This document shows positions 52,000 to 62,728 of a DNA stretch of 62,781 bases, piece by piece; within the stretch, counting starts at the first letter, position 1, and each line of letters begins with the position of its first letter. The position numbers and the translations under genes were made by a program. Origin of the DNA: Candidatus Borkfalkia excrementavium. GTDB taxonomy: Bacteria; Bacillota; Clostridia; Christensenellales; Borkfalkiaceae. The notes beneath the pieces were generated by a model. It was not told the origin of the DNA. It saw nothing but the letters and a program-made list of their open reading frames with translations, and made no database searches. The stretch is from contig DXCO01000034.1 of assembly GCA_019115945.1 (NCBI GenBank), positions 1 through 62,781 on the forward strand, given 5' to 3'.

Positions 52000-52082
52000 C
52001 TTCTTTCCCTTAAAAATGAGGTTTTCCGTCTCCCGCCGTCACTGCGGAACGGTCGAAAGCGGATCGGGTGCGGTACGGGAAA

Positions 52083-52529
52083 TCAAAGAATTTCCACCGT
52101 GCCGCCTGCCTTCTCGATCGCTTCCTTTGCGGAAGCGGAGAACTTCGCTGCTTTAACAGTTATCGACGCCTTGATCTCGCCCGAGCCGAGCACTTTGAGC
52201 CCGCAGTTGTCCTTTACCTGTTTGGCAAGTTTGTTTGCCATAACATATTCGTAATCGACCACGGTGCCCGCGGCAACCCCTTCCAACTGGGAAAGATTGA
52301 CGATGACGTATTCTTTTCTGAACTTATTGTTGAAACCGCGCTTGGGGAGCCTTCTGTGGATGGGAGTCTGGCCGCCTTCGAAACCGGGACGGACACCGCC
52401 GCCCGAACGCGCCCACTGGCCCTTGTGGCCCTTGCCGCTCGTTTTCCCGAGGCCCGAACCGATGCCCCTGCCCAGCCGTTTGGCGGGCGTGTTGGAGCCG
52501 ATCGCGGGTTGAATGGTATCAATTCTCAT
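52083..52529 (-). CDS. rplO: 50S ribosomal protein L15
   Basis: 148 residues. [27 protein letters not shown] and [17 protein letters not shown] are diagnostic. Confidence 0.98.
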   Translation of the reverse strand: MRIDTIQPAIGSNTPAKRLGRGIGSGLGKTSGKGHKGQWARSGGGVRPGFEGGQTPIHRRLPKRGFNNKFRKEYVIVNLSQLEGVAAGTVVDYEYVMANKLAKQVKDNCGLKVLGSGEIKASITVKAAKFSASAKEAIEKAGGTVEIL

Positions 52530-52542
52530 AATGCTAAACTCC

Positions 52543-52722
52543 TTATGCGTTCTCCACTTTCACCAGGTGCGAGACCTTTTTGATCTGCCCCATGATCGCG
52601 GGCGTATCTTCGTGAATTTTGAAAGAACGGATCTTCTTGAGCCCGAGCGCGGCGACGGTCGCTTTCTGCGTTTCCGTGCAGCCGATGGTGCTCCGAACCA
52701 ACGTAACTTTGATCTGTGCCAT
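52543..52722 (-). CDS. rpmD: 50S ribosomal protein L30
   Basis: 59 residues, beginning [20 protein letters not shown] and ending [10 protein letters not shown]; matches bacterial L30 (IKVTL.RS.IG......T..LGL.KI). It sits between rpsE and rplO as expected, with an AGGAGG site. Confidence 0.97.
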   Translation of the reverse strand: MAQIKVTLVRSTIGCTETQKATVAALGLKKIRSFKIHEDTPAIMGQIKKVSHLVKVENA

Positions 52723-52734
52723 TGTTCGCCCTCC

Positions 52735-53256
52735 TCAGCCTGTGATCTCTTCGACGGTCTTGCCGCGGAGCGCCGCGACCTCTTCCGCCGTTTTCAGTTC
52801 CGCAAGGCCCGCGATGACCGCTTTGACGCAGTTGACGGGATTGCTCGTTCCGTGAGATTTTGTTCTGATGTCCTTGATTCCCGCCGCTTCCATGACGGCA
52901 CGCACGGGACCGCCCGCGATAACGCCCGTACCTTCGGCTGCGGGCATCATCAGCACGACGCCTTTGCCGAATTTTCCGAGAACTTCGTGCGGGATGGTCG
53001 AGTCCATCATGGGCACGGAGATGAGATTCCTCTTTGCCTGCGCCTGCGCCTTTTCGATCGCTTCGGGAACTTCGTTCGCTTTACCCGAGCCGACGCCCAC
53101 TTTGCCCTTGCCGTCGCCTACGACGACCAGAGCGGCAAAACGCATATTGCGGCCGCCTTTGACGACCTTCGTTACGCGGTTGACCTGGATCAACTTTTTA
53201 ATGAAGCCGTCGTTTTCTTCCTGCCTCCTCTGAGGCCTTCTGTCTTCTCTTGCCAT
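52735..53256 (-). CDS. rpsE: 30S ribosomal protein S5
   Basis: 173 residues. [43 protein letters not shown] and the [22 protein letters not shown] segment. Confidence 0.98.
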   Translation of the reverse strand: MAREDRRPQRRQEENDGFIKKLIQVNRVTKVVKGGRNMRFAALVVVGDGKGKVGVGSGKANEVPEAIEKAQAQAKRNLISVPMMDSTIPHEVLGKFGKGVVLMMPAAEGTGVIAGGPVRAVMEAAGIKDIRTKSHGTSNPVNCVKAVIAGLAELKTAEEVAALRGKTVEEITG

Positions 53257-53270
53257 TTGCCTTTCTCCTC

Positions 53271-53639
53271 TCAGAATTTAAGCCCGGCTTCTCTTGCGCC
53301 GTCCGCAACGCTCTTCACGCGGCCCGTATAAATGTAGCCGCCCCTGTCGAATACGACCGTTTCGATGCCTGCCGCAAGCGCTTTCTTCGCCGCTTCTTCG
53401 CCGACGATCTTCGCCGCTTCCGTCTTGGTCAGATCTTTGATCTTTTCCTTGACTGCCTTTTCCATCGTGGAGGCGGACACGAGCGTTACGCCTTTCACGT
53501 CGTCAATTACCTGAACGTAAATGTGATTGAGGCTCCTGTAAACGCTGAATCTGGGCGTTTCCGCCGTGCCGGCAATCTTTTTTCTTACGCGCGCGTGCCT
53601 CTGCACTCTGTCTGCGTTTTTATCTTTTTTCGATATCAT
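53271..53639 (-). CDS. rplR: 50S ribosomal protein L18
   Basis: 122 residues. [42 protein letters not shown] and the end [24 protein letters not shown]. Confidence 0.98.
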   Translation of the reverse strand: MISKKDKNADRVQRHARVRKKIAGTAETPRFSVYRSLNHIYVQVIDDVKGVTLVSASTMEKAVKEKIKDLTKTEAAKIVGEEAAKKALAAGIETVVFDRGGYIYTGRVKSVADGAREAGLKF

Positions 53640-53652
53640 GTTTTACGCTCCT

Positions 53653-54192
53653 TTATTTACCGGCTGTCTTGCCTTCCTTGCGCTCGATCACTTCGTCTTT
53701 GTAACGAATACCGTAGCCGTGATAGGGTTCCGGCTCGCGGATGGAACGGATATTCGCCGCGACCTGGCCGACCTTCACTTTATCGATGCCGGAAACGGTG
53801 ATTTCCGTCTGCGTGGGGCAATCGAGTTTGATGCCGTCCGACTCGGGAAATTCGATCGGGTGGGAATAACCGACGTTGAGTACGATCTTGTTCCCCTGCT
53901 TTGCGACCTTATAACCGACGCCGTTGATCACGAGGCCTTTCGTGTATCCCTCGGTAACGCCGACGACCATGTTATGCAAAAGCGCTCTGTATAAGCCGTG
54001 CTTTGCGCGCAATTCTTTGGAATCGTTCGCGCGGGTAAGGGTGGCATGCCCCCCTTCGACGGCAACGTTTATCTGAGTATCGATGTCCTGCACGAGCGTC
54101 CCTTTGGGGCCTTTTACGGTCATAACGCCTTCTTTGACGTCGACCGTAACGCCTGCGGGGATCGCTACGGGCGCTTTTCCTACTCTCGACAT
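53653..54192 (-). CDS. rplF: 50S ribosomal protein L6
   Basis: 179 residues. MSRVGKAPVAIPAGV start and the final RSIREPEPYHGYGIRYKDEVIERKEGKTAGK. Confidence 0.98.
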   Translation of the reverse strand: MSRVGKAPVAIPAGVTVDVKEGVMTVKGPKGTLVQDIDTQINVAVEGGHATLTRANDSKELRAKHGLYRALLHNMVVGVTEGYTKGLVINGVGYKVAKQGNKIVLNVGYSHPIEFPESDGIKLDCPTQTEITVSGIDKVKVGQVAANIRSIREPEPYHGYGIRYKDEVIERKEGKTAGK

Positions 54193-54206
54193 ATCTTCTT
54201 GCCTCC

Positions 54207-54599
54207 TTACCAGACAAAGCAGAGCACTTCGCCGCCTACATTCGCGGCTTTGGCCTGTTTATCCGTCATTATTCCTTTGGAAGTGGAAACGATCGCCGTT
54301 CCGAGGCCTCCCAAAACTTTGGGCATGTTGTCCGCGCCCGAATATTTGCGAAGCCCGGGTTTGGAGACGCGCTTCAAGCCGGAAATAACCGATTTGCCGC
54401 CCTGCGCGTATTTGAGAGTGATGACGATCTTGCCGGAAAGTCCGTCGTCCGCAAAGTCTACGCCTTTTACGTACCCTTCTTCCAAAAGAATGGCTGCGAT
54501 CGACTTTTTCATATTGGAGGCGGGCATTTCCACCGTGTCGTGATGCGCAGTGAGCGCGTTTCTGATTCTTGTGAGCATATCTGCGATAGGATCTGTCAT
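54207..54599 (-). CDS. rpsH: 30S ribosomal protein S8
   Basis: 130 residues. [27 protein letters not shown] and the [26 protein letters not shown] tail. ATG 54599 is the family start. Confidence 0.98.
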   Translation of the reverse strand: MTDPIADMLTRIRNALTAHHDTVEMPASNMKKSIAAILLEEGYVKGVDFADDGLSGKIVITLKYAQGGKSVISGLKRVSKPGLRKYSGADNMPKVLGGLGTAIVSTSKGIMTDKQAKAANVGGEVLCFVW

Positions 54600-54610
54600 G
54601 ATGCGCCTCC

Positions 54611-54796
54611 TTACCAGCTCGCCTTTTTCACGCCGGGGATCTGCCCCTTGTACGCGAGGTTGCGGAAACAGATACGGCAGATGCCGTATTTGCGCAGAAC
54701 CGCATGGGGCCTGCCGCAAATGCTGCAACGCGTGTACGCTCTCGTGGAATATTTCGGCGTTCTCTGCTGTTTGTTTATCATTGATTTTTTAGCCAT
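54611..54796 (-). CDS. rpsN: 30S ribosomal protein S14, zinc type
   Basis: 61 residues. [38 protein letters not shown] carries the four-Cys zinc site. Confidence 0.98.
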   Translation of the reverse strand: MAKKSMINKQQRTPKYSTRAYTRCSICGRPHAVLRKYGICRICFRNLAYKGQIPGVKKASW

Positions 54797-54810
54797 GTCA
54801 CACTTTCTCC

Positions 54811-55368
54811 TTATTTTTTGAAGGGCATTCCCATCGCCCCGAGAAGTTCTTTCGCTTCCTCGTCCGTCTTGGCAGTGGTCACGATGCACACGTCGTAGCC
54901 GCGGATCTTTTCCACCTGATCGTAGGAGATCTCGGGGAAGATCAACTGCTCTTTGATGCCGAGCGCATAATTGCCTCTGCCGTCGAAAGAATCTGCGGGC
55001 ACGCCGCGGAAGTCTCTCATCCTCGGCAGCGCTATGGACACGAGCTTATCGTAAAAATCGTACATTCTGTTCTTTCTGAGGGTCACTTTGAGACCGACGC
55101 TCATGCCTTCCCTCACTTTGAAGTTCGCGACCGATTTTCTCGCCTTGGTGATGACGGGTTTCTGGCCGGCGATCGCCTTGAGTTCGTCATGCGCGATCTG
55201 GACGCTCTTGGCGTTGTCCTTGATGTCGCCCAGGCCGGAATTGATGACGATTTTGACGATTTTGGGAACTTCGTTCACGTTTGTATAGTTGAACTTTTTG
55301 ATGAGATAGGGAACGACTTCGTTATCGTAAGCCTCTTTTACCCTGCTCTTATATACTTTTTCAGCCAT
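54811..55368 (-). CDS. rplE: 50S ribosomal protein L5
   Basis: 185 residues. [35 protein letters not shown]-type segment and the end [24 protein letters not shown]. Confidence 0.98.
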   Translation of the reverse strand: MAEKVYKSRVKEAYDNEVVPYLIKKFNYTNVNEVPKIVKIVINSGLGDIKDNAKSVQIAHDELKAIAGQKPVITKARKSVANFKVREGMSVGLKVTLRKNRMYDFYDKLVSIALPRMRDFRGVPADSFDGRGNYALGIKEQLIFPEISYDQVEKIRGYDVCIVTTAKTDEEAKELLGAMGMPFKK

Positions 55369-55387
55369 TTTTCAGTTCTCCTCCGCC

Positions 55388-55822
55388 TCAGTCCTTATTC
55401 TCTTGCGCGGAAGCCTCTTCCGTCTTAGCGGTCCTCTTCCTCGTCCTCTTTTTAGGCGCCTCTTCCTGAGGTTTCGCGGCGGTCTTCGACTGCTTCTTGA
55501 ATGCCTTATCGAGCACGTTGCCGCATTTGCAGACGCGCACTTTCTTTTTCTTTCCGTCCGTTTCGACGAACGCGTGCTTTACGCGCGTCGCTTTGCCGCA
55601 TTTGTCGCAGATGACCATGACGTTGGAAACGTCGATCGCGCCTTCGCGCTCGATGATCTGCGAAACGGCGTTCGCCTTTCTTGCTTTCTGGTGCCTTTTC
55701 TGGAGGTTTACGCCCTGCACCGTCACGCGGCCCGCTTTGGGGGAAGTGGCAACGACTCTGCCCGTTTTGCCTTTGTCCTGGCCCGCGATGACCACGACGT
55801 TATCGTTTAATTTTACGTTCAT
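55388..55822 (-). CDS. rplX: 50S ribosomal protein L24 with C-terminal extension
   Basis: 144 residues; the first 105 are normal L24 (KOW motif DNVVVIAGQDKGKTGRVVATSPKAGRVTVQGVNLQKRH). It has a zinc-like CDKCG...CKCG pair and an added Lys/Ala/Glu-rich tail of about 35 residues (KKQSKTAAKPQEEAPKKRTR), probably disordered. Confidence 0.97.
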   Translation of the reverse strand: MNVKLNDNVVVIAGQDKGKTGRVVATSPKAGRVTVQGVNLQKRHQKARKANAVSQIIEREGAIDVSNVMVICDKCGKATRVKHAFVETDGKKKKVRVCKCGNVLDKAFKKQSKTAAKPQEEAPKKRTRKRTAKTEEASAQENKD

Positions 55823-55835
55823 ACCGGGAACCTCC

Positions 55836-56204
55836 TTACAGCACTTCGGGCGCGAGAGAGATGATTCTCATGTAATCTTTGTCTCTCAGTTCGCGCGCGA
55901 TGGGCCCGAAGATACGGGTGCCCCTCGGCTGTTTCTGGTTGTCTATGATAACGGCGGCGTTGTCGTCGAAACGGATATACGTTCCGTCCGCCCTTCTGAT
56001 GCCTTTGCTGGTTCTGACGATGACGGCCTTTACGACTTCGCCCTTTTTCACGGCGCCGTCGGGAGCGGCGGTCTTGACGCTTGCGATGATCACGTCGCCG
56101 ATGTTGCCGCTTTTCCTGAACGAACCGCCCAGAACCCTGATGCACATAAGCTCTTTCGCGCCGGAGTTGTCCGCCGCTTTAAGCCTTGTCTGTGGTTGTA
56201 TCAT
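55836..56204 (-). CDS. rplN: 50S ribosomal protein L14
   Basis: 122 residues. [27 protein letters not shown] and the [28 protein letters not shown] end. Confidence 0.98.
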   Translation of the reverse strand: MIQPQTRLKAADNSGAKELMCIRVLGGSFRKSGNIGDVIIASVKTAAPDGAVKKGEVVKAVIVRTSKGIRRADGTYIRFDDNAAVIIDNQKQPRGTRIFGPIARELRDKDYMRIISLAPEVL

Positions 56205-56228
56205 ATGGCTCTTACTCTCCTTATTAAA

Positions 56229-56483
56229 TTACTTCGCCTTCTCGATGATTTCGGCAACTCTCCAGTTCTTGTCTTTGCTGAGTTTTCTCGTTTCCACGAT
56301 CCTGACTCTGTCTCCGACGCCGCACTCGTTCTCCTCGTCGTGCGCCTTCACTTTTTTGGTCTTGGTGATGGTCTTTTTATAGAGGGGGTGCGATCTTTTA
56401 TCCGTAATGGCTACGACGACCGTCTTGTCCATCTTGTCGGAAACGACAAGCCCGACGATTTCTTTTCTAAGATTTCTTTCCAT
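56229..56483 (-). CDS. rpsQ: 30S ribosomal protein S17
   Basis: 84 residues. [30 protein letters not shown] and the [29 protein letters not shown] segment. Confidence 0.98.
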   Translation of the reverse strand: MERNLRKEIVGLVVSDKMDKTVVVAITDKRSHPLYKKTITKTKKVKAHDEENECGVGDRVRIVETRKLSKDKNWRVAEIIEKAK

Positions 56484-56497
56484 AACTTATACCTTCT

Positions 56498-56698
56498 TTA
56501 ACCCTTCGCCTTGAGTTCTCTCTCGCGGATGACCGTATTGACCCGCGCAATGTCCTTCTTGCACGACGCGATCGTCATAGGGTTTTCGAGTTGACCCGAT
56601 GCATGACGGAAACGGAGATTGAAAAGTTCACTCTTGAGTTCGCCGAGTTTGTTTTTCAACTCTTCGTCAGTCATGTTGTGAAATTCCTTTGCTTTCAT
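56498..56698 (-). CDS. rpmC: 50S ribosomal protein L29
   Basis: 66 residues, [40 protein letters not shown]. The ATG at 56698 overlaps the rplP stop. Confidence 0.97.
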   Translation of the reverse strand: MKAKEFHNMTDEELKNKLGELKSELFNLRFRHASGQLENPMTIASCKKDIARVNTVIRERELKAKG

Positions 56699-57171
56699 CA
56701 ACCCTCACCGCCTTCTGTGATTTTTTCGCTGCCCTCGGGCAGTTCTCCCGTTACGGGATTGACCTGGCCTTTGACCATGAATTTCGTTTTGATCGGCAGT
56801 TTGTGCCCTGCAAGGCGCATCGCTTCGCGCGCAGCCTCTTCGGGAACGCCCGCCATTTCAAAGAGCACGCGGCCCGGCTTTACGACCGCGACCCAGTACT
56901 CCACCGCACCTTTACCGGAACCCATACGGGATTCGGCGGGGTGCCTCGTGATCGGTTTGTGCGGGAAAATGTCGATCCAGACCTGTCCGCCGCGCTTGAT
57001 AAATCTCGTCATCGCGATACGCGCCGCCTCGATCTGGCGGGAGGTGATCCTCGCGCCCTCGACGGCCACGAGGCCGAATTCGCCGTAAGCGACCTTATTG
57101 CCCTTATGTGCCTGGCCCTTGATTCTGCCGCGATGCTGTTTTCTTCTCTTTACTCTCTTCGGAATTAACAT
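56698..57171 (-). CDS. rplP: 50S ribosomal protein L16
   Basis: 157 residues. [19 protein letters not shown] and the [34 protein letters not shown] stretch; a short acidic tail is added. Confidence 0.98.
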   Translation of the reverse strand: MLIPKRVKRRKQHRGRIKGQAHKGNKVAYGEFGLVAVEGARITSRQIEAARIAMTRFIKRGGQVWIDIFPHKPITRHPAESRMGSGKGAVEYWVAVVKPGRVLFEMAGVPEEAAREAMRLAGHKLPIKTKFMVKGQVNPVTGELPEGSEKITEGGEG

Positions 57172-57833
57172 TACGCTTCTCCTCCTTCATGCGCCTTCGC
57201 CGCTTTGAGGATCTCGCCTTTGTAGATCCATACTTTGACGCCGATCATGCCGAACGTGGTATGCGCTTCCGCGAAGCCGTAGTCGATGTCCGCGCGCAGC
57301 GTCTGCAGAGGAATGGACCCCTCGTGATACTGCTCGCAACGGGCGATTTCCGCCCCGTCCAAACGGCCGCTGACCATCATCTTGACGCCCTTGACGCCCG
57401 AACGCATTGCCCTGCCGATCGCCTGTTTCATCGCTCTTCTGAAAGACATTCTCTTTTCCAGCTGCAGAGCGACGCCCTCGGCGACGAGTTGCGCGTCCGA
57501 ATCGGGCTTTCTGACTTCGGTCACGTTGATGACGATGTTTTTGCCCTTCGTGAGTTTGGAAAGGTCTTTTTTGATCACTTCGATCTCAGAGCCCGCCTTG
57601 CCGATCAGAACGCCGGGTTTGCCCGTATATACGGTGACGACGATCCTGTTTGCCGCGCGCTCGATGGCGACCCTGCTGATGGCCGCGGAATAATATTTGT
57701 CTTTGATGAATTTGCGGATCTCGTAATCCTCTTTCAAAAATTTACCGAAATCCTTTTTATCGGCGTACCACTGCGTATCCCAGCCCTTGATGACGCCGAC
57801 TCTCAGACCGTGCGGATTAACTTTCTGTCCCAT
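57171..57833 (-). CDS. rpsC: 30S ribosomal protein S3
   Basis: 220 residues. [31 protein letters not shown] domain ([16 protein letters not shown]) and [12 protein letters not shown]. Confidence 0.98.
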   Translation of the reverse strand: MGQKVNPHGLRVGVIKGWDTQWYADKKDFGKFLKEDYEIRKFIKDKYYSAAISRVAIERAANRIVVTVYTGKPGVLIGKAGSEIEVIKKDLSKLTKGKNIVINVTEVRKPDSDAQLVAEGVALQLEKRMSFRRAMKQAIGRAMRSGVKGVKMMVSGRLDGAEIARCEQYHEGSIPLQTLRADIDYGFAEAHTTFGMIGVKVWIYKGEILKAAKAHEGGEA

Positions 57834-57847
57834 ACAGTACTCTCTCC

Positions 57848-58237
57848 TTACTTACTCTTGACATCAAGGATGACCGTGATGTGGCTGGTTCTTTTGAGAA
57901 TGGAATGCCCTCTCCCTTTGGAAACGGGCTGCATTCTTTTGAGCGTGGGGCCCTGATCGGCGAACGCTTCGGCGACGATGAGGTCGCCCCTGTCCATACC
58001 GAAGTTGTGCTCCGCGTTGGCCGCTGCGGAAAGGAGGACTTTTTTGACCGGTTCCGCCGAAATGATGTTCGCATACGCGAGGATCGCCTCCGCCTCGTTG
58101 ACGCTCTTTCCGCGGATCAGCGCGAGCGCTCTCCTCACTTTATAAGGAGACATCCTGATATGTCTTGCGACCGCGAAGGGACGTCTGTCCCTGTTCTCCG
58201 CGATCTTTTTGGTTTTTTCACGGGTATTCGTAGCCAT
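57848..58237 (-). CDS. rplV: 50S ribosomal protein L22
   Basis: 129 residues. [30 protein letters not shown] and [23 protein letters not shown]. Confidence 0.98.
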   Translation of the reverse strand: MATNTREKTKKIAENRDRRPFAVARHIRMSPYKVRRALALIRGKSVNEAEAILAYANIISAEPVKKVLLSAAANAEHNFGMDRGDLIVAEAFADQGPTLKRMQPVSKGRGHSILKRTSHITVILDVKSK

Positions 58238-58253
58238 TTATCCTGCGCCTCCT

Positions 58254-58532
58254 TTACTTCTTACCGGTTGTCTTACCGCCGGAGTGCCCCTTAAAGGTCC
58301 TTGTCGGAGCGAACTCGCCGAGTTTGCAGCCGACCATATCTTCCGTGATATAGACGGGCACGTGCTTTCTTCCGTCGTGAACGGCAATCGTGTGCCCTAC
58401 CATCTGAGGGAAGATCGTCGACGCTCTCGACCACGTTTTGAGTACTTTTTTATCGTTTGCCGCGTTGAGCGCCTCGATCCTCTGCATAAGGCGCGCTTCA
58501 ACGTAAGGCCCTTTCTTTACACTTCTGCTCAT
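58254..58532 (-). CDS. rpsS: 30S ribosomal protein S19
   Basis: 92 residues. [15 protein letters not shown] start, [45 protein letters not shown]. Confidence 0.98.
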   Translation of the reverse strand: MSRSVKKGPYVEARLMQRIEALNAANDKKVLKTWSRASTIFPQMVGHTIAVHDGRKHVPVYITEDMVGCKLGEFAPTRTFKGHSGGKTTGKK

Positions 58533-58546
58533 TTGATGATCCTCCC

Positions 58547-59374
<828 letters not shown>

Positions 59375-59401
59375 TTTACTGTGTTCCTCCGTTTAGACTA
59401 A

Positions 59402-59692
59402 TTAGGACAGCGAATTGAAATATTCGATGGGTTTGCTGTCTTTTTTCAGTTGCACGACGGCTTTCTTATAGGAGGAAGTCAAACCTTCGTTTCTGCCCAT
59501 TCTCTTCAATTTGCCGCGCACGTTCATGGTGTTCACGCTTTCCACTTCCACCCCGAAGAGTTGCTCGACGGCAATTCTGATCTCCGTCTTGTTCGCACTC
59601 TTGGCCACCTTGAAGGTATATTTTTTCGAGGCGATGCCGTCGTAACCTTTTTCGGTGAGGATGGGCTTTATAATAATGTCTTCCGCTCTCAT
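59402..59692 (-). CDS. rplW: 50S ribosomal protein L23
   Basis: 96 residues. [53 protein letters not shown]. Overlaps the rplD stop by one base. Confidence 0.98.
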   Translation of the reverse strand: MRAEDIIIKPILTEKGYDGIASKKYTFKVAKSANKTEIRIAVEQLFGVEVESVNTMNVRGKLKRMGRNEGLTSSYKKAVVQLKKDSKPIEYFNSLS

Positions 59693-60318
59693 TATGCTCC
59701 GTAGACCTCCTCGATTTTTTCCACCGCGCCTTTCGTGAGAACGACTTTACCGTTCGCCACGACTTCGTAGGTGCTGATCTGCGCCACGGGCAGCGTGCTG
59801 AGTTTCTGGATGTTTCTGCTCGCAAGGATCACGTTTGCGTCGTCATTGTCCATGACCACCAGAGTACGCTTGTCGAGTTTGAGCGCGTCGAGGAACTTCA
59901 CGATCTCTTTCGTTTTGGGAGCGCTCACTTCGAGTTTGTCCACAACGATCAGTTCGCCGTCCGCCACTTTTTTGGAAAGGGCGGAGAACAATGCGTTCCT
60001 CCTCGCTTCCACGTTCATCTTTTTGGAAAAATCCCTGCTCTTGGGTGCGAATACGACGCCGCCCTTTCTCCACTGCGGTGCGCGGATGGAGCCCTGACGG
60101 GCGCGGCCCGTACCTTTCTGCCTCCAGGGTTTTGCGCCGCCGCCGCGCACTTCCGTGCGGGTGAGGGTGCTCTTCGTGCCCTGGCGTTCGTTCGCAAGGC
60201 GGGCAACCACCGCCTGATGAATCAAAGGTTCGTTGTATTCGGCGTTAAAAATTTTGTCGGAAAGTTGCATTTCTCCGGCTACCGAGCCGTCCATTTTATA
60301 TATCTTAACTGTAGGCAT
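59692..60318 (-). CDS. rplD: 50S ribosomal protein L4
   Basis: 208 residues. [56 protein letters not shown] is the tunnel-loop signature. L4 is the S10-operon autoregulator in E. coli; whether it acts here is unknown. Confidence 0.98.
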   Translation of the reverse strand: MPTVKIYKMDGSVAGEMQLSDKIFNAEYNEPLIHQAVVARLANERQGTKSTLTRTEVRGGGAKPWRQKGTGRARQGSIRAPQWRKGGVVFAPKSRDFSKKMNVEARRNALFSALSKKVADGELIVVDKLEVSAPKTKEIVKFLDALKLDKRTLVVMDNDDANVILASRNIQKLSTLPVAQISTYEVVANGKVVLTKGAVEKIEEVYGA

Positions 60319-60330
60319 CTTCTTCTCTCC

Positions 60331-60966
60331 TTATTTGGCCTTGACGCTGTCGCTGACGGTGACGACGCTGCCCTTCGCTCCGGGGATCGCGCCTTTGATG
60401 AGGAGGGCGTTCCTCGCTGCGTCCACTTTCACGATTTCGAGATTCTGAACGGTTACCCTTTCGTTACCGTACTGGCCGGGCATGTGCTTTTGTTTGAATA
60501 CCCTGCTCGGCGTGCTGTTCGCGCCCATGGAACCCACTTCCCTGTGTACGGGGCCGACGCCGTGCGTCTCTTTCAGGCGGCGCTGGTTCCATCTTTTGAT
60601 AACGCCGGAATAGCCGTGGCCCTTCGTCGTGCCGACGACGTCCACTTTGTCGCCGTCCTTGAACACGCTGACCGTAACTTCTTTGCCCACTTCATAAGAG
60701 GACAGGTCGTCCAGTCTGAATTCTTTGAGCACTTTCTGCGGCTTCACGCCCGCCTTTTTGAACTGCCCGAGTTCGGGTTTGTTGACCCGCTTTTCGCTCG
60801 TCTCGTCAAAGCCGAGTTTCAGAGCGGCATAGCCGTCCTTTTCCACGGTCTTGATCTGCACTACGGGGCAGGGGCCGGCTTCCACGACCGTAACGGGGAT
60901 CACTTTCCCTTCCGGCGTGAAGACCTGTGTCATTCCGACTTTTCTTCCGATGATTGCTTTATTCAT
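60331..60966 (-). CDS. rplC: 50S ribosomal protein L3
   Basis: 211 residues. [30 protein letters not shown] and the [36 protein letters not shown] region. ATG with CAAGGAG site. Unlike the usual tight spacing, rpsJ lies 330 bases upstream. Confidence 0.98.
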   Translation of the reverse strand: MNKAIIGRKVGMTQVFTPEGKVIPVTVVEAGPCPVVQIKTVEKDGYAALKLGFDETSEKRVNKPELGQFKKAGVKPQKVLKEFRLDDLSSYEVGKEVTVSVFKDGDKVDVVGTTKGHGYSGVIKRWNQRRLKETHGVGPVHREVGSMGANSTPSRVFKQKHMPGQYGNERVTVQNLEIVKVDAARNALLIKGAIPGAKGSVVTVSDSVKAK

Positions 60967-61296
60967 AGATAAAGTTCACTCCTTGTTTTATTTTCGAATA
61001 CCTTGAATTTACAAAGTATTACCTATCTTATTCGTTCACGAAAATTTGTTTTTTTTGCGGCAAAAACAAATTTTCGTGATTTTGATGGAGACACCGCCGT
61101 ACGGTGCTTTGCACCTATCGGCGTTTTCTCCCTCTTTTTGCCCTTTTAGGCGCCCACACTATTATTGAATGGGCAAAAATTCACTCTCTTCCCACAAGCC
61201 GAATGTTTTCGGCAAATCGGGGGCACTTTTTGAAAAATGTGATTTTCAAACGCGCAGGTGATTATTGGATCAGAGGCAGCGCCTCGTACGAACCTG
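60967..61296 (-). ncRNA. Hairpin-rich intergenic region between rpsJ and rplC, possible rplC leader
   Basis: No gene. At least six hairpins follow one another: 61036-61079 (18-base perfect arms, 8-base loop), 61087-61131 (three stacked stems: GGAGA/TCTCC, CGCCG/CGGCG, GGTGC/GCACC), 61135-61179 (9-base arms TTTTTGCCC/GGGCAAAAA), 61198-61213 (GCCGAA/TTCGGC), 61229-61250 (TTTGAAAA/TTTTCAAA), 61273-61285 (GAGGC/GCCTC). None has a classical T-run. It matches no r-protein leader I know. The strand cannot be told from symmetry; the minus strand is within the operon transcript. Confidence 0.5.
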
Positions 61297-61596
61297 TTAC
61301 AGTTTGATCTTGATATCTACGCCGGCGGGAAGATGAACGCTGTCCAAAAGTTTCGCGTTGGGGCTGTAGATATCGATGATCCTTTTATGCGTGCGGATCT
61401 CGAACTGCTCGCGGCTGTCCTTATATTTATGAGGAGAACGAAGAATGGTGACGATCTCCTTTTCGGTGGGCAGAGGGATGGGGCCGCTGATTTTTGCGCC
61501 CGATTTCGTCATCGCGTCTACGATGCGCTGTGCCGCCAGGTCTACGAGTTCGTGGTCGTAGGCCGCGAGTTTGATCCTGATTTTCTGACTTGCCAT
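61297..61596 (-). CDS. rpsJ: 30S ribosomal protein S10
   Basis: 99 residues. [78 protein letters not shown] site. First gene of the S10 cluster, under the promoter at 61845-61873 and a long structured leader. Confidence 0.98.
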   Translation of the reverse strand: MASQKIRIKLAAYDHELVDLAAQRIVDAMTKSGAKISGPIPLPTEKEIVTILRSPHKYKDSREQFEIRTHKRIIDIYSPNAKLLDSVHLPAGVDIKIKL

Positions 61597-61840
61597 GTTG
61601 ATTCCTCCGATTTTTATACTAACTTTATGTCAACTGTGCCGTGTGTGTCGGAGCGCCGAGCAAAAAGAAAAACCATTCGATATTTGCTATTGAATGGCTG
61701 TACTCCGGTTAGTCGCAGGGGTCTGGCCCCCACATTTGTCGGTATAAATTATCTTCGCCAAGGGCGCGATTGTGCTGTATTTATCCTCGCAACCCAAAGC
61801 GATTGAAGTAACTTTATACCTCAACCCTATTACACAGCCT
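61597..61840 (-). ncRNA. Structured S10 operon leader RNA
   Basis: A 240-base untranslated leader. Visible pairings: GGTATAAA (61813-61820) with TTTATACC (61741-61748); GGGG/CCCC near 61718-61731; a terminator (61660-61697); CGGAG (61703-61707) with CTCCG (61648-61652) enclosing the terminator; and the RNA 5' end GGCTGTG (61833-61839) with TACAGCC (61696-61702), which takes two bases of the terminator stem. Suggests transcription attenuation. No small ORF with a ribosome site was seen in it. Confidence 0.6.
61660..61697 (-). terminator. Attenuator-type terminator in the S10 leader
   Basis: CCATTCAATA (61688-61697) pairs with TATCGAATGG (61673-61682), one A/C mismatch, 5-base loop, followed on the minus strand by TTTTTCTTTTTG. 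There is no gene on this strand upstream within the window, so it terminates the rpsJ leader itself, 64 bases before the rpsJ ATG. Confidence 0.75.
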
Positions 61841-61844
61841 AAAA

Positions 61845-61873
61845 ATAATACCATATCTGTCCGGATAAGTCAA
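61845..61873 (-). promoter_or_regulatory. S10 operon promoter
   Basis: TTGACT (61868-61873), 17 bases, TATTAT (61845-61850) on the minus strand; transcription start expected at 61838-61840. Confidence 0.82.
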
Positions 61874-61931
61874 ACAAAAATCGATAAATTTTTTATTTTT
61901 TTCGGAATTTTTTGGGAGAATGCGCGAATCG

Positions 61932-61960
61932 TTGACATGCACAGATTTATTCGCTATAAT
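61932..61960 (+). promoter_or_regulatory. Consensus promoter of the frameshifted lipoprotein
   Basis: TTGACA (61932-61937), 17 bases, TATAAT (61955-61960): a perfect sigma-A consensus, 30 bases before the ATG. Confidence 0.9.
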
Positions 61961-61990
61961 AAGTTCAATAATCAAAGAGAGAATCGTTTT

Positions 61991-62631
61991 ATGAAAAAAA
62001 TCGTTCTGTTTTTTGTCGCCACCCTTCTCTGCTTCAGCACCGGCTTGGGTTTGACCTCATGTTCCGCCCCCCCGAAAGCGCGAACGACTCGATTTCGATC
62101 GGAATACCCGCAAGTAACCTCTCAGAAAAAGAACAAGCCTATTACGGTACCTATATCAAAGATTATGTGAATTTGATCAAATTTTCTGTTTGTCAATATA
62201 TACAAAAAAATTCCTCTTGGTTTACATGGAATACAACCGTTGTAATTGACCGTTTTTATATTTATGATTTTTCGCAAATAAACCCCGAAACTTTAACCGA
62301 AGAAGAAAAATACACTTTCGAACAAATCAATAATGTGATAGATAACTGCCAAATGATAATATGTTGCAATGGGTATTGGAATTTTTATTCGGAAAACACT
62401 TGGATACCAAGTGAGGGTAGCGCCCGAATCCCTGACATGTTTATTAGCAATAATCAATTTCATCAGTCACGTTTGCTAAGTTTATTTGCTTCTGGTGCCT
62501 TCAATCTTCCCAAAGAAACCCGCATTCTTGATTTCGGGAACGAATACGCTTTCCGATATCAGCCGACATATGAAGAAGCCATTTCTTTTACTCCGCAGTA
62601 TAAAACAGTAACCCCCGTTGCCGCCGAATAA
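61991..62631 (+). CDS. Lipoprotein gene interrupted by a C7 tract (possible phase variation)
   Basis: The ATG at 61991 opens a signal peptide with lipobox L-T-S-C (Cys24). Four codons later the frame enters C7 (62067-62073) and is then wrong: the first frame ends at 62170 in nonsense, while the good mature sequence (PESANDSISIGIPASNLSEKEQAYYG... to 62631) is in the frame that one extra C would restore. Joined, it is about 213 residues. The second frame could start at an ATG at 62059, but this has no ribosome site and no signal peptide. The gene is clearly more AT-rich than its neighbours, suggesting transfer. No family recognised. A sequencing or assembly error is the plain alternative. Confidence 0.7.
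62067..62073 (+). repeat. Homopolymeric C7 tract at the frameshift
   Basis: Seven C just after the lipobox codon. Eight C, or five, would put signal peptide and mature domain in one frame; seven does not. Confidence 0.85.
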
Positions 62632-62659
62632 CCGTTGCTATATTCATATAAGTAACTAT

Positions 62660-62728
62660 CCCCCACTAAAAGTGGGGGCTTTAAGAAACCCTAAAGGGCA
62701 AGATTACCGGCACGGTGCTAAAGCACCG
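62660..62728 (+). terminator. Two hairpins after the lipoprotein gene
   Basis: CCCCCACT (62660-62667) with AGTGGGGG (62671-62678) followed by CTTTAAG, then CGGTGC (62713-62718) with GCACCG (62723-62728) followed by ATTTTAA. The first is probably the gene terminator. The rest to 62781 has no gene; an element end is possible but unproven. Confidence 0.6.
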
